A stretch of DNA of 37,533 nt from Aeromonas taiwanensis. GTDB lineage: Bacteria; Pseudomonadota; Gammaproteobacteria; Enterobacterales; Aeromonadaceae. The position numbers and the translations under genes are program-made. Shown here in pieces: positions 1 through 8,339 of this stretch. Under the pieces are notes generated by a model. That model searched no databases and was not told the origin of the DNA. It saw only the letters and a program-made list of their open reading frames with translations. The stretch's first letter is position 1, and each line of letters opens with the position of its first letter. The DNA lies in contig NZ_CDDD01000027.1 in the NCBI RefSeq assembly GCF_000820165.1, positions 1 through 37,533 on the forward strand. The letters run 5' to 3'.

Positions 1-455
1 GCCTTCTTGGGATCGACCTCTGCGGCGGGCTCGGCCACGCTCGGGGCTGTCTCTGCGCTGCTTTCGGCCTCGCTCACCGCACCGTCACCGGTGGCCTGGG
101 CAGCCTTCTTGGCCTTGGCGCGGGCGATGGCAGCGGCGATGGCCGCCTTCTTGGGGTCGACCTCGGCGGCGGGCTCTGCCTCGGTTACGCTCGGGGCTGG
201 CGCGGTGCGGCTTTCAGTCTCGCTCACCGCGCCGTCACCGGCGGCCTGGGCAGCCTTCTTGGCCTTGGCGCGAGCGAGGGCGGCGGCGATGGCCGCCTTC
301 TTGGGATCGGCTTCGGCAGCGGGCTCGGTGAGCGGGGCCGGTGCTGCGTTGCCATCAGGCTCGCTCACCGCGCCGTCACCGGTGGCCTGGGCGGCTTTCT
401 TGGCCTTGGCACGAGCGAGGGCGGCGGCGATGGCCGCCTTCTTGGGATCGACCTC
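1..455 (-). repeat. Tandem coding repeats in the RsxC C-terminal tail
   Basis: The same GCCTTCTTGGG word begins at 1, 145, 295 and 436, giving periods of 144, 150 and 141 bp. All are multiples of three, so the frame is kept. Each unit encodes an acidic Pro/Ala/Glu linker followed by a basic Ala/Lys helix. The array continues past the left edge. RnfC of enterics also has repetitive Ala-rich tails, so the type of repeat is known while the copy number is strain-variable. Confidence 0.92.
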
Positions 456-2120
456 GGCGGCGGGCTCGGCACTGGGGGCGGCAGCCTCATCGGCCGCCTT
501 GGCGGCACGACGTGCCAGCGCCTCCTGCTTGCGTGCCTCGCGCGCCGCCGCCATGGCGGCGTTGTCCACCGGCGTCTCGGTGGCGGTAGCCTCCTGCTTG
601 GCCTTGAGGCGGGCGAGGGCGGCGGCGACGGGATCTTCTCCCCCGGCCGCCGTCATGGCCTGACGGCGCTGGGCCGCGGCCTCGGCATGGCGCGCCTCGC
701 GCGCCGCCTTGTCCCGCTCGAAGCGGGCCTGTTTGGCCTCGAAGCGCTGTTTGGCACGCTCGGCCTTCTCGGCCTCGGCACGGGCCTCGCGAATGTCGTC
801 CTTGGCGATCTTGTAGTACTGCACCAGGGGGATCTCGCTCGGGCAGACCCAGGCACAGGCCCCACACTCGATGCAGTCGAACAGGTTGAGCTTCTCGGCC
901 TTGTCGTATTCCTTGACCCGGCTGTACCAGTAGAGCTCTTGGGGCAGCAGGGTGGCCGGGCAGGCGTCGGCGCAGGCGCTGCAGCGGATGCAGGCCTGTT
1001 CCGGGCCGGGGGGCGGCAGCTCGGCGCGGGTGGGGGAGAGCAGGCAGTTGGTGGCCTTGACCACGGGCACCATGGCGTGGGGCAGGGTGAAGCCCATCAT
1101 GGGCCCCCCCATGATGACTCGCTGATCCGCTTCCGGTTGCAGTTCGAAGCGCTGCAGGAGCCAGCGTACCGGTGTGCCGAGGCGTACCCAGGCATTGCCC
1201 GGTTTCTTGAAGGCGTCGCCGGTGAGGGTGACGATGCGCTCGATGAGCGGCTCGCCGTCGATGATGGCACGTTTGATGGCGAACACGGTGGCGACGTTGA
1301 GCACCATGATGCCCATGTCCACCGCGCGGCCGCCCTTGGCGACCTGGCGTCCGGTGAGCAGCTCTATGGTCTGCTTGGCACCGCCCGAGGGGTACTTGGT
1401 CGGCACCGACTTGACCAGCACATCGGCGTCGGTGGCGTGCCGGGTCAGGGCCGAGATGGCCGCGGGCTTGTTGTCTTCCACCCCGATCAGGGTGAGCTTC
1501 GGCTTGAGCAGGTGCTTGAGCACCCGGATGCCGTCCATGATCTCGTCGGCATACTCCTGCATCAGCCTGTCGTCGGTGGTGATGTAGGGCTCGCACTCCA
1601 GGCCGTTGACGATCAGGATCTCGGTGAGCTGGCCGCGGCCGTCGAGCTTGCTGTGGGTCGGGAAGACGGCGCCGCCGAGACCGGCGATCCCCGCCTGCTG
1701 GATGCGCTCCAGCAGCTCGCCCCGCTCCAGATTCCAGTAGTCCGGTTGGGGTTTGCGCTCGCCCCAGGCATCTTCGCCGTCCGGGGTGAGGATGATGCAG
1801 AGATCATCAAGACCGGAGGGGTGCGCCACCGTGTGCTGCTCGATGGCGGTGATGGTGCCGGAGGTGGAGGCGTGCACCGGCACGATGCGCCCCTTGTCAA
1901 AACGGGTGAGCGGCTGGCCTTTTTGTACCTTGTCTCCCACCTGTACCAGCAGTTCGCCGGCGGGACCCGCGTGCTGGCGCACCGGGATGATGAGCTGGGG
2001 AGGCAGGCCTGCGTCCACTACAGGGGTCAGGCTTGACTGGTGCTTGTTCTCGGGGGGATGAATGCCGCCGTGGAAATCCCAGAGGGTGCCGGCTTTGATG
2101 CGTTCGAGCAGATGCTGCAT
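1..2120 (-). CDS. rsxC: Rnf/Rsx electron transport complex subunit C (3' end beyond window)
   Basis: Peripheral subunit of the membrane Rnf/Rsx complex, which couples NADH and ferredoxin-type electron transfer to ion movement; in E. coli it keeps SoxR reduced. The start is the ATG at 2120, with GGAG six bases upstream and 14 bp after the rsxB stop. The N-terminal part carries the RnfC and NADH-binding (51 kDa-like) regions. Two 4Fe-4S motifs are visible, CIRCSACADACP near residue 376 and CIECGACAWVCP near 415. After about residue 430 the protein becomes a highly charged Ala/Lys/Arg coiled-coil tail. That tail then enters tandem repeats of roughly 47-50 residues built around DPKKAAIAAALARAKAKKAA. 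The reading frame is still open at base 1, so at least 706 residues are present and the stop is not seen. Family and operon position are very secure; total repeat number is unknown. Confidence 0.96.
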   Translation of the reverse strand, partial: MQHLLERIKAGTLWDFHGGIHPPENKHQSSLTPVVDAGLPPQLIIPVRQHAGPAGELLVQVGDKVQKGQPLTRFDKGRIVPVHASTSGTITAIEQHTVAHPSGLDDLCIILTPDGEDAWGERKPQPDYWNLERGELLERIQQAGIAGLGGAVFPTHSKLDGRGQLTEILIVNGLECEPYITTDDRLMQEYADEIMDGIRVLKHLLKPKLTLIGVEDNKPAAISALTRHATDADVLVKSVPTKYPSGGAKQTIELLTGRQVAKGGRAVDMGIMVLNVATVFAIKRAIIDGEPLIERIVTLTGDAFKKPGNAWVRLGTPVRWLLQRFELQPEADQRVIMGGPMMGFTLPHAMVPVVKATNCLLSPTRAELPPPGPEQACIRCSACADACPATLLPQELYWYSRVKEYDKAEKLNLFDCIECGACAWVCPSEIPLVQYYKIAKDDIREARAEAEKAERAKQRFEAKQARFERDKAAREARHAEAAAQRRQAMTAAGGEDPVAAALARLKAKQEATATETPVDNAAMAAAREARKQEALARRAAKAADEAAAPSAEPAAEVDPKKAAIAAALARAKAKKAAQATGDGAVSEPDGNAAPAPLTEPAAEADPKKAAIAAALARAKAKKAAQAAGDGAVSETESRTAPAPSVTEAEPAAEVDPKKAAIAAAIARAKAKKAAQATGDGAVSEAESSAETAPSVAEPAAEVDPKK

Positions 2121-2134
2121 GGTTACTCCGCTGT

Positions 2135-2701
2135 TTATTCCACTATCTTGACCGGAATGGCGACCTTGGCCAGATCCCATTTCCAGTTGTCGACCGTGGT
2201 CGGCACCGGGATCATTTCAATACAGTCGGTCGGGCAGGGATCGACGCAGAGATCGCACCCCGTGCACTCGGCCGCGATGACGGTGTGCATCGCCTTGGTG
2301 GCGCCGAGGATGGCATCGACCGGGCAGGCCTGGATGCACTTGGTGCAACCGATGCACATGTCCTCGTGGATGAAGGCCACCTTCTTGACGGGGGTAGCCG
2401 CTTGCTCACCGCCGTCCAGGGGCTGGGGCTCGACCCCCATCAGATCCGCTATCTTGCGCATGGTGGCATCGCCACCGGGCACGCACTTGTTGATCTTGTC
2501 ACCGTTGGCCACCGCCTCCGCATAGGGCTTGCAGCCCGGGTAGCCGCACTGGCCGCACTGGGTCTGGGGCAGCAGGGCGTCGAGCTGATCGACGACGGGA
2601 TCGGCCTGCACATGAAACTTGACGGCGGCAAAGCCGAGAATGATGCCGAAGGCCAGGGCCAGCAGGGCCAGCACCAGAATGGCAAAGAGTATGTGAGTCA
2701 T
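2135..2701 (-). CDS. rsxB: Rnf/Rsx electron transport complex subunit B, iron-sulfur protein
   Basis: 188-residue ferredoxin-like subunit, close to the 192 residues of E. coli RsxB. An N-terminal hydrophobic anchor (about residues 3-26) is followed by a 4Fe-4S domain with CGQCGYPGC around residues 48-56. Two ferredoxin-type motifs follow, [12 protein letters not shown] and [12 protein letters not shown]. It passes electrons inside the complex between RsxC and the membrane subunits. It starts 4 bp after the rsxA stop and ends 14 bp before rsxC, so the three genes are one transcription unit. Confidence 0.97.
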   Translation of the reverse strand: MTHILFAILVLALLALAFGIILGFAAVKFHVQADPVVDQLDALLPQTQCGQCGYPGCKPYAEAVANGDKINKCVPGGDATMRKIADLMGVEPQPLDGGEQAATPVKKVAFIHEDMCIGCTKCIQACPVDAILGATKAMHTVIAAECTGCDLCVDPCPTDCIEMIPVPTTVDNWKWDLAKVAIPVKIVE

Positions 2702-2705
2702 AGCG

Positions 2706-3287
2706 CTATATCTTGATGAGGCCGGTAAAGCCCATGAAGGCCAGCGACATCAGGCCGGCGGTGACCATGGCGATGGAGACGCCGCGGAAGGGGGCCGGCA
2801 CGTCGGCAGCCACCAGGCGCTCACGCATGGCGGCAAACAGGATCAGCACCAGGGAGAAGCCGCAGGCCGCCCCGAAACCGTAGATGATGCTCTGGATGAA
2901 GTTGTGGCGCTCGTTGATGCTGAGCAGCGCCACGCCGAGCACGGCGCAGTTGGTGGTGATGAGCGGCAGGAAGATGCCGAGCAGGCGATAGAGGGTCGGG
3001 CTGCTCTTGCGGATGACCATCTCGGTAAACTGCACCACCACGGCGATCACCAGGATGAAACCCAGGGTGCGCAGGTAGGCGATCTCCAGCGGGATCAGGA
3101 TGTAGTGCTCCATCAGGTAGGAGCAGGCACTGGCAAGGGTCATCACGAAGGTGGTGGCCAGTCCCATGCCGATGGCGGTTTCCAGCTTGCCAGAGACGCC
3201 CATGAAGGGGCAAAGGCCGAGAAACTTCACCAGCACGAAGTTGTTGATCAGCACTGTGCCGATCAGTAAAAGCAGGTACTCAGTCAT
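2706..3287 (-). CDS. rsxA: Rnf/Rsx electron transport complex subunit A
   Basis: 193-residue integral membrane subunit with about six hydrophobic helices, nearly identical in layout to E. coli RsxA. The N-terminus [19 protein letters not shown] and the segment [18 protein letters not shown] are characteristic. The ATG at 3287 was chosen because it matches the family N-terminus and length. An upstream in-frame ATG at 3320 would add 11 residues not found in relatives, and would lie almost on the predicted -10 element. First gene of the rsx operon visible here. Confidence 0.96.
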   Translation of the reverse strand: MTEYLLLLIGTVLINNFVLVKFLGLCPFMGVSGKLETAIGMGLATTFVMTLASACSYLMEHYILIPLEIAYLRTLGFILVIAVVVQFTEMVIRKSSPTLYRLLGIFLPLITTNCAVLGVALLSINERHNFIQSIIYGFGAACGFSLVLILFAAMRERLVAADVPAPFRGVSIAMVTAGLMSLAFMGFTGLIKI

Positions 3288-3320
3288 TGACGATGGGTTA
3301 TCCGGTGTGAAGGCGGCCAC

Positions 3321-3349
3321 ATTATCTGATGTTAGGTGCCTTTAGACAA
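3321..3349 (-). promoter_or_regulatory. Predicted sigma-70 promoter of rsxABC
   Basis: Read on the minus strand, TTGTCT (3349-3344) is followed by a 17-base spacer and GATAAT (3326-3321). The start would be near 3314, about 27 bases before the rsxA ATG. The -35 matches four of six consensus bases and the -10 five of six. Position and spacing are good; no experimental support is available. Confidence 0.6.
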
Positions 3350-3372
3350 CCGCAAGGCCGTATGGTTATTAT
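3343..3372 (+). promoter_or_regulatory. Predicted sigma-70 promoter of the DMT transporter gene
   Basis: TAGACA (3343-3348), 18-base spacer, TATTAT (3367-3372); each hexamer matches five of six consensus bases. The predicted start near 3379 leaves a short leader of about 20 bases before the GTG at 3399. The -35 overlaps that of the divergent rsx promoter almost base for base. Confidence 0.62.
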
Positions 3373-3398
3373 TCGAATGCCCAATTCATGGAGGCATT

Positions 3399-4295
3399 GT
3401 GCGCCCTTTACCCATCCTGACGCTGACCCTGGCCATGCTGCTCTGGTCCAGCTCCTTTATCGCTCTCAAACATGTGCTGGAAGTCTGGTCCTTCGGCCAG
3501 GTGCTCTTCATGCGCATGCTGGTGGCCTCGGGCTGCTGGCTGCTCTGCTACCGCCAGCTCGGCCGGGTCCAGTACCAGAAGGGGGACTGGCGCTGGCTGG
3601 CTCTGATGGGCGCGCTGGAGCCCTGCCTCTACTTCCTGCTGGAGGTCAATGCCCTGCGCTACACCAGCGCTGGTCAGGCCGGCATGGTCTGTGCCCTCCT
3701 GCCCCTGATGGTGGCCCTGGTGGCCTTCGTGCTGCTCAAAGAGCGGGTGAGCCGCCGCCAGCTCTTGGGATTTGCCATCGCCATCTTCGGCATCGCCCTG
3801 CTGGGGCTGGGGGAGGGGGCTGACGAGTTTGCCCCCAACGCCCTGCTCGGCAACAGCCTGGAGATGGGGGCCATGCTCTGCGCCGCCACCTATTCCGTGG
3901 TGTTCAAGAAGCTCTCCAGCCGCTACGGCGTGATGACGCTGACGGCGCTGCAGGCCTTCGTCGGCACCCTCTTCTTCGCCCCCTTCGCCTTCAGTGCACC
4001 CTGGCCCGCGAACTGGGCCTGGCAGGACATGGCGGTCATCGTCTTCCTCGGCGCCTTCGTGACGCTCGGGGCCTACCTGCTCTACAACTGGTCGGTGACC
4101 CAGGTGAAGGTGACCCTGGCGGCGGCCTATGTGAACCTCATTCCCGTCTTTACCCTGTTGCTCGCCTATCTGTTGCTGGGGGAAACCCTGACGCCGCTGC
4201 AATGGCTCGCCTGCGCCGCCGTGCTGGCCGGCATCGCCGTGGGTCAGCTGCCGTCCGGCAGGAAGCGGGCGGAGGCGGTCGCCACCGGGGGATGA
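3399..4295 (+). CDS. EamA/DMT-superfamily transporter
   Basis: 298-residue inner-membrane protein with ten hydrophobic helices arranged as two EamA repeats of about 140 residues. The first contains LWSSSFIALKHVLEVW near the N-terminus. The second ends with VNLIPVFTLLLAYLLLGETLT, the typical EamA repeat end. Members export amino acids, metabolites or drugs by proton exchange; the substrate cannot be read from the sequence. The GTG at 3399 was chosen because GGAGG ends four bases upstream and the first helix follows directly. An ATG 63 bases earlier lies upstream of the predicted -10 and adds an unlikely tail. Confidence 0.88.
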   Translation: MRPLPILTLTLAMLLWSSSFIALKHVLEVWSFGQVLFMRMLVASGCWLLCYRQLGRVQYQKGDWRWLALMGALEPCLYFLLEVNALRYTSAGQAGMVCALLPLMVALVAFVLLKERVSRRQLLGFAIAIFGIALLGLGEGADEFAPNALLGNSLEMGAMLCAATYSVVFKKLSSRYGVMTLTALQAFVGTLFFAPFAFSAPWPANWAWQDMAVIVFLGAFVTLGAYLLYNWSVTQVKVTLAAAYVNLIPVFTLLLAYLLLGETLTPLQWLACAAVLAGIAVGQLPSGRKRAEAVATGG

Positions 4296-4352
4296 GTCGT
4301 CGCCACTGGGCTACAGTCTGGACAGGGACCCCTGACGAGAAAGGAGCCAATG

Positions 4353-4550
4353 ATGAGCGACATGCACTTGCTGGACGAAGCGCAGAGGCTGCTGAGCCAC
4401 CGCCCCTTTACCCTGGCCGATGCCCAGGCGCTGGAGGCGCTGGAAGAGGAGGCCGTGGGGGAGGAGGGGCTCTGCATCGCCGAGCTGTGGGAGGCAGCCC
4501 TCGGCCAGGCCGACGAGGAGGCCAGACACTATCTCCTCGGGAATGGCTGA
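4353..4550 (+). CDS. Small acidic protein of unknown function
   Basis: 65 residues, acidic, predicted almost entirely helical (LDEAQRLLSHRPFT, then EALEEEAVGEEGLCIAELWEAAL). It has no signal peptide and no membrane segment. Two ATG codons stand side by side; the second (4353) is six bases from AGGAG (4342-4346) and the first (4350) only three, so 4353 is preferred. It follows the transporter gene by 57 bp and ends just before a strong terminator, so the two may be co-transcribed. I do not recognise the family; a clear ribosome site and terminator support a real gene. Confidence 0.65.
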   Translation: MSDMHLLDEAQRLLSHRPFTLADAQALEALEEEAVGEEGLCIAELWEAALGQADEEARHYLLGNG

Positions 4551-4583
4551 GCCGGTTTGCGGTTCTACGGATAGCACGCATAG

Positions 4584-4620
4584 CAATGACAACGGGGGGC
4601 CTGGCCCCCCGTTGTCATTG
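4584..4620. terminator. Long perfect inverted repeat between convergent genes
   Basis: Eighteen-base arms (CAATGACAACGGGGGGCC and its complement) around a single T. It separates the plus-strand small gene (stop 4550) from the minus-strand chemoreceptor (stop 4632). There is no long T tract on either side, but the position and strength fit a shared bidirectional terminator. Confidence 0.75.
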
Positions 4621-4631
4621 GCGGCTTTCGC

Positions 4632-5930
4632 TCAGATGGAGAGGCTCTTGACGGTGTCCGAGACCGAGTTGGCGTCCTCGATGATCTCCTTGATGACGTT
4701 GGCGATGATGTTGGCCTGATCCTGCCCGGCCACCGCCTTGTCGGAGACGACGGAGACGGTCTGGGTGATCTTGGAGGTGATCTCCGAGTTGTGCTTGATG
4801 ACGGAGACGATCTCGTTGGTGGAGCTGGAGGTCCGCGCCGCCAGCTGCCTCACCTCGTCTGCCACCACCGCAAAGCCGCGGCCCTGCTCGCCGGCCCGGG
4901 CCGCCTCGATGGCGGCGTTGAGGGCCAGCAGGTTGGTCTGATCAGCGATGCCGCTGATGGTGGAGATGATGGACTCGATGCTTCGGGATTGCTGGTTGAG
5001 CTGCTCTATCTGCTTGCTGACCGTATTGACCGAGAGGTTGATGTGGGAGGAGGTTTCCAGCACCCGGTCGATCACCTCCCGCCCCTTGGCGGCACTCGCG
5101 ACTGTCTCGCTGGCAATGGCGCAGGCCTTGTGGGCCGCCTCCCGGGTGGAGATGGATTTTTCCACCCGCTCCGTGATGTCGCTGGCCAGCTTGATGATTT
5201 TGACCACCTTGCCCTCGTGGTTGAAGATGGGGTTGTAGGTGGCCTCCAGCCAGATCTTCTCCCCGCGGTGACCCAGGCGCATGAAGAGCCCGGACTTGAT
5301 GTCCCCCGAGCCGAGATCGTGCCAGAAGTTGGGATTTTTCTGGTAGAACTCGGGGTCGCAGAAGAGGCGATGATGCTTGCCGACCACCTCGTCCAGCCGG
5401 TAGCCGAAGCAGTTGAGGAAGTTCTGGTTGGCGGTGATGACGGTGCCATCGGGGTGGAAGTCGATGACCGCCAGTGACTTGTCGAGGGCCGCGAGCAGAG
5501 CCTGGGTGCGCTCCAGGGTGGATTGCTGCTGGGTGACATCCGAGGCGACCTTGGCGATCCGCTCCACCTTGCCGTCGATGACGATGGGGAAATAGGTGGC
5601 TTCCAGCCAGATGGCCTTGCCCGATTTTGACTGGCGAATGAAGCGGCCATTGCGGGAGACGCCCCCCCGCAGATCCTGCCACAGCCCTTCGTATTCGCGG
5701 GTCTTGACGTCTTCCGGGAAACAGAGCGTGCTGTGGTGCCTGCCGATCACCTCTTCACGGGTGAATCCCACAATGTCCAGGAAGAGGTCGTTGACGAAGG
5801 TGACCATGCCCGCCGGGGTGAACTGGATGAAGGGCACCCGGGACTGGATGGCCTGCTCGAACGCTCCCAGTTCCACCATCCTCGCCGCTTGCTCGCTGAC
5901 TTCTTTGCTTGCTTTTTGATTCCAGAACAT
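4632..5930 (-). CDS. Cytoplasmic methyl-accepting chemotaxis protein with two PAS domains (BdlA-like)
   Basis: 432 residues without any membrane segment. Two PAS domains each with a PAC tail occupy about residues 15-125 and 135-250; the motifs [10 protein letters not shown] and [10 protein letters not shown] mark the repeats. The C-terminal half is a short MCP signalling helix pair containing [23 protein letters not shown], the CheA/CheW contact tip. The layout equals that of Pseudomonas BdlA (biofilm dispersal) and Aer-like redox or aerotaxis sensors. Heme or flavin binding cannot be decided from the sequence. The ATG at 5930 has GGAGGAG upstream; an earlier in-frame GTG/ATG would add 15 residues lacking PAS homology. 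No che genes lie nearby. Confidence 0.9.
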   Translation of the reverse strand: MFWNQKASKEVSEQAARMVELGAFEQAIQSRVPFIQFTPAGMVTFVNDLFLDIVGFTREEVIGRHHSTLCFPEDVKTREYEGLWQDLRGGVSRNGRFIRQSKSGKAIWLEATYFPIVIDGKVERIAKVASDVTQQQSTLERTQALLAALDKSLAVIDFHPDGTVITANQNFLNCFGYRLDEVVGKHHRLFCDPEFYQKNPNFWHDLGSGDIKSGLFMRLGHRGEKIWLEATYNPIFNHEGKVVKIIKLASDITERVEKSISTREAAHKACAIASETVASAAKGREVIDRVLETSSHINLSVNTVSKQIEQLNQQSRSIESIISTISGIADQTNLLALNAAIEAARAGEQGRGFAVVADEVRQLAARTSSSTNEIVSVIKHNSEITSKITQTVSVVSDKAVAGQDQANIIANVIKEIIEDANSVSDTVKSLSI

Positions 5931-6416
5931 AACGGAGCTCCTCCATGAGATCCTTGGGTATGTGACGACGGTCATTTGAGCTCATTAACAATAGCGGCAA
6001 TTTTTGACAAAGCTGAACGGCCCGGCCATGAAACTTCGTTGTTTTTGCTGCTGAATTCCAGATTAATTAACCAATGCCCCCGATTTTCATCAAAACCTCA
6101 TTCGAGTGGTTATCAAATGGATCTTTTTGTGGCGCAGTCCATCTCATGCTGGCTGACACTTGGCCAGGCTGCATCAGGAGATGAATTTCCGCTGAGAAAG
6201 CACCATACGGGCCAGTCTACCGTGGCGCTGCCGATAATACGGTGTCTTATGGGTCTTTGTAGGCGAGGGGCGCCTGACAGACAGAGTGGCAGCGAGGAGA
6301 AGGGCTGCCGCTCGTCTGTGTTCTGTGTGTTCAGCCGGATTTCCTCGGATGGGCCCTGCGGTGGGCGGGAGAGCGGTGTCTGTGGCGGGGCTCGGGGCCC
6401 AGGTTGTTTTCCTCAC
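5931..6416. other. Non-coding stretch upstream of the chemoreceptor
   Basis: About 486 bp. The part next to the chemoreceptor (5990-6130) is AT-rich and is presumably its promoter region. No sigma-28 flagellar promoter with correct spacing was found. A modest hairpin (AGTGGCAGC / GCTGCCGCT, one G-T pair) lies near 6291-6318. It is downstream of the DUF4124 stop on the minus strand but has no T run. No convincing gene is seen. Confidence 0.5.
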
Positions 6417-6713
6417 CTACTTCTGAAGCTGGCCCGCCCGCCGCTCTTCCTCTTTCCTGGCGGCCTCCTGCTCGCGCTGCTTCAGGCTGTTGGCCAGGCT
6501 CTCCTCAATGTCCCGGGTCTGCTTGATGGCCTTTTCCACCTCTTCGGGCGGGGGAGTATAGATGTGGAGCGGCAGGGGCTTGGCGTCGCTGCTGCAGGGG
6601 ATGTCGCTGAAGGTGATGCGGCCATTGCGGGAACATTGATAGACGTCGGCCCGGGCAACGGGGGGGACGGTGATCACCAGGCAGACGAGAGAGATGACCA
6701 GGGTGCGTGACAT
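6417..6713 (-). CDS. Secreted DUF4124 domain protein
   Basis: 98 residues. A signal peptide (MSRTLVISLVCLVITVPPVARA) is followed by the short DUF4124 core, DVYQCSRNGRITFSDIPCSSDA, with its pair of cysteines. A charged helical tail follows (VEKAIKQTRDIEESLANSLKQREQEAARKEEERR). DUF4124 proteins are periplasmic and of unknown role. The start is supported by AAGGAGGAG just upstream. It appears to be a single-gene unit. Confidence 0.85.
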   Translation of the reverse strand: MSRTLVISLVCLVITVPPVARADVYQCSRNGRITFSDIPCSSDAKPLPLHIYTPPPEEVEKAIKQTRDIEESLANSLKQREQEAARKEEERRAGQLQK

Positions 6714-6983
6714 AGACTCCTCCTTGAATCCTCCCTTTGCACACTAGTACATGGCGTCGGGTCAGACAATGGCGCCGTCCCTCGCAAGGCGAGCGGTCAC
6801 GTCAGCGGCGTTCCGGCTAATCCGCACGGGGTCATCCCTTGTGCAGGGGGTAGCCAGTTGTCGTGCAAAACGGCGGATCTCGGCCTATTTTCCCCGCCGT
6901 TCAACACATCAGAGCACCATAGCGGGCCACAATGAGGTATCTTATGCCCCGATTTCATCCATTTAACGGATCCGAGACCCCAT

Positions 6984-8177
6984 ATGATCATCAAACCCAA
7001 GGTTCGCGGTTTTATCTGCACCACCACTCATCCGGTCGGTTGTGAAGCCAATGTTCGTCGCCAGATAGCTTATACAAAGGCCAAGGGCGCCATCGAGAAT
7101 GGCCCCAAGAAGGTGCTGGTGATCGGCGCTTCCACCGGTTATGGCCTGGCCTCCCGCATTGCCGCCGCCTTCGGTAGCGGTGCCGCCACCATCGGCGTCT
7201 TCTTCGAAAAAGCGGGCAGCGAGACCAAGACGGCCACCGCCGGCTGGTACAACTCCGCTGCCTTCGACAAGGCCGCCAAAGAGGCGGGTCTCTACGCCAA
7301 GAGCGTCAACGGCGATGCCTTCTCCCACGAGTGCCGCGCCAAGGTGATCGAGCTTATCAAGCAGGATCTGGGGCAGATCGACCTGGTGGTCTACTCCCTG
7401 GCCTCCCCGGTGCGCAAGCTGCCGGATACCGGCGAAGTGGTGCGCTCCGCCCTGAAACCCATCGGCGAGGTCTACACCTCCACCGCCATCGATACCAACA
7501 AGGATCAGATCATCACCGCCACCGTCGAGCCGGCGAACGAGGAAGAGATCCAGAGCACCATCACCGTCATGGGCGGTCAGGACTGGGAGCTGTGGATGGC
7601 GGCCCTGCGCGATGCGGGCGTGCTGGCTGACGGCGCCAAGTCCGTGGCCTACTCCTACATCGGTACCGATCTGACCTGGCCCATCTACTGGCATGGCACC
7701 CTGGGCCGCGCCAAGGAAGATCTGGACCGCGCCGCCACCGCCATCCGTGGCGATCTGGCTGCCAAGGGCGGTACCGCCCACGTGGCTGTGCTCAAATCCG
7801 TGGTGACCCAGGCTTCCAGCGCCATTCCGGTGATGCCGCTCTACATCTCCATGGCGTTCAAGATCATGAAGGAGAAGGGCATTCACGAGGGCTGCATGGA
7901 GCAGGTGGATCGCATGATGCGCACCCGTCTGTACGGCGCGGATCTGGCGCTGGACGAGCAGGCCCGCATCCGCATGGATGACTGGGAACTGCGTGATGAC
8001 GTGCAGCAGACCTGCCGCGATCTGTGGCCCTCCATCACCACCGAGAACCTCAGTGAACTGACCGACTACACCGGCTACAAGCAGGAGTTCCTGCGCCTGT
8101 TCGGTTTCGGTCTGGACGAGGTGGACTACGATGCGGACGTGAACCCGGACGTGCAGTTCGACGTGGTCGAGCTGTAA
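6984..8177 (+). CDS. fabV: NADH-dependent trans-2-enoyl-ACP/CoA reductase FabV
   Basis: 397 residues, the normal length for FabV. It catalyses the last reduction of the type II fatty acid elongation cycle and is the FabI alternative found in Vibrio, Aeromonas and Pseudomonas. Visible motifs are the glycine-rich NADH site GASTGYG (residues 48-54) and the Y-x8-K catalytic pair at Tyr235 and Lys244. FabV enzymes are known to be poorly inhibited by triclosan. The gene stands alone, with its own terminator at 8195-8222. The ribosome site is weak (GGATCCGAG). Confidence 0.97.
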   Translation: MIIKPKVRGFICTTTHPVGCEANVRRQIAYTKAKGAIENGPKKVLVIGASTGYGLASRIAAAFGSGAATIGVFFEKAGSETKTATAGWYNSAAFDKAAKEAGLYAKSVNGDAFSHECRAKVIELIKQDLGQIDLVVYSLASPVRKLPDTGEVVRSALKPIGEVYTSTAIDTNKDQIITATVEPANEEEIQSTITVMGGQDWELWMAALRDAGVLADGAKSVAYSYIGTDLTWPIYWHGTLGRAKEDLDRAATAIRGDLAAKGGTAHVAVLKSVVTQASSAIPVMPLYISMAFKIMKEKGIHEGCMEQVDRMMRTRLYGADLALDEQARIRMDDWELRDDVQQTCRDLWPSITTENLSELTDYTGYKQEFLRLFGFGLDEVDYDADVNPDVQFDVVEL

Positions 8178-8194
8178 GCCGGTTGTCAGTGCAG

Positions 8195-8222
8195 ACAGGG
8201 CCCCGCGGGGCCCTGTTTTTTT
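8195..8222 (+). terminator. Intrinsic terminator of fabV
   Basis: ACAGGGCCCC (8195-8204), GC, GGGGCCCTGT (8207-8216), followed by a run of T to 8222. It begins 18 bp after the fabV stop. Confidence 0.92.
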
Positions 8223-8339
8223 GGCAAGCATTTCTCTGATGACAGAATTTTATTATCCGCGATCACCTTATTTCCATATCAAACCCGCTAGGCTTGCGCA
8301 GTCTGGATAACATGACGGCACTGCCGAGGTACGGAAGCT

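Noticed and set aside
687..2036. Long plus-strand open frames opposite rsxC and similarly opposite other GC-rich genes
   Set aside because: Mirror frames produced by high third-position GC; the minus-strand proteins have clear families.
5990..6050. Sigma-28 flagellar promoter for the chemoreceptor
   Set aside because: GAAGTTT and GCCGTTCA-like blocks occur on the minus strand but with a nine-base spacer instead of eleven and several mismatches.
6869..6901. AACGGCGG / CCGCCGTT inverted repeat upstream of fabV
   Set aside because: Eight-base arms with a 17-base loop, no T run and no known operator match; noted only.
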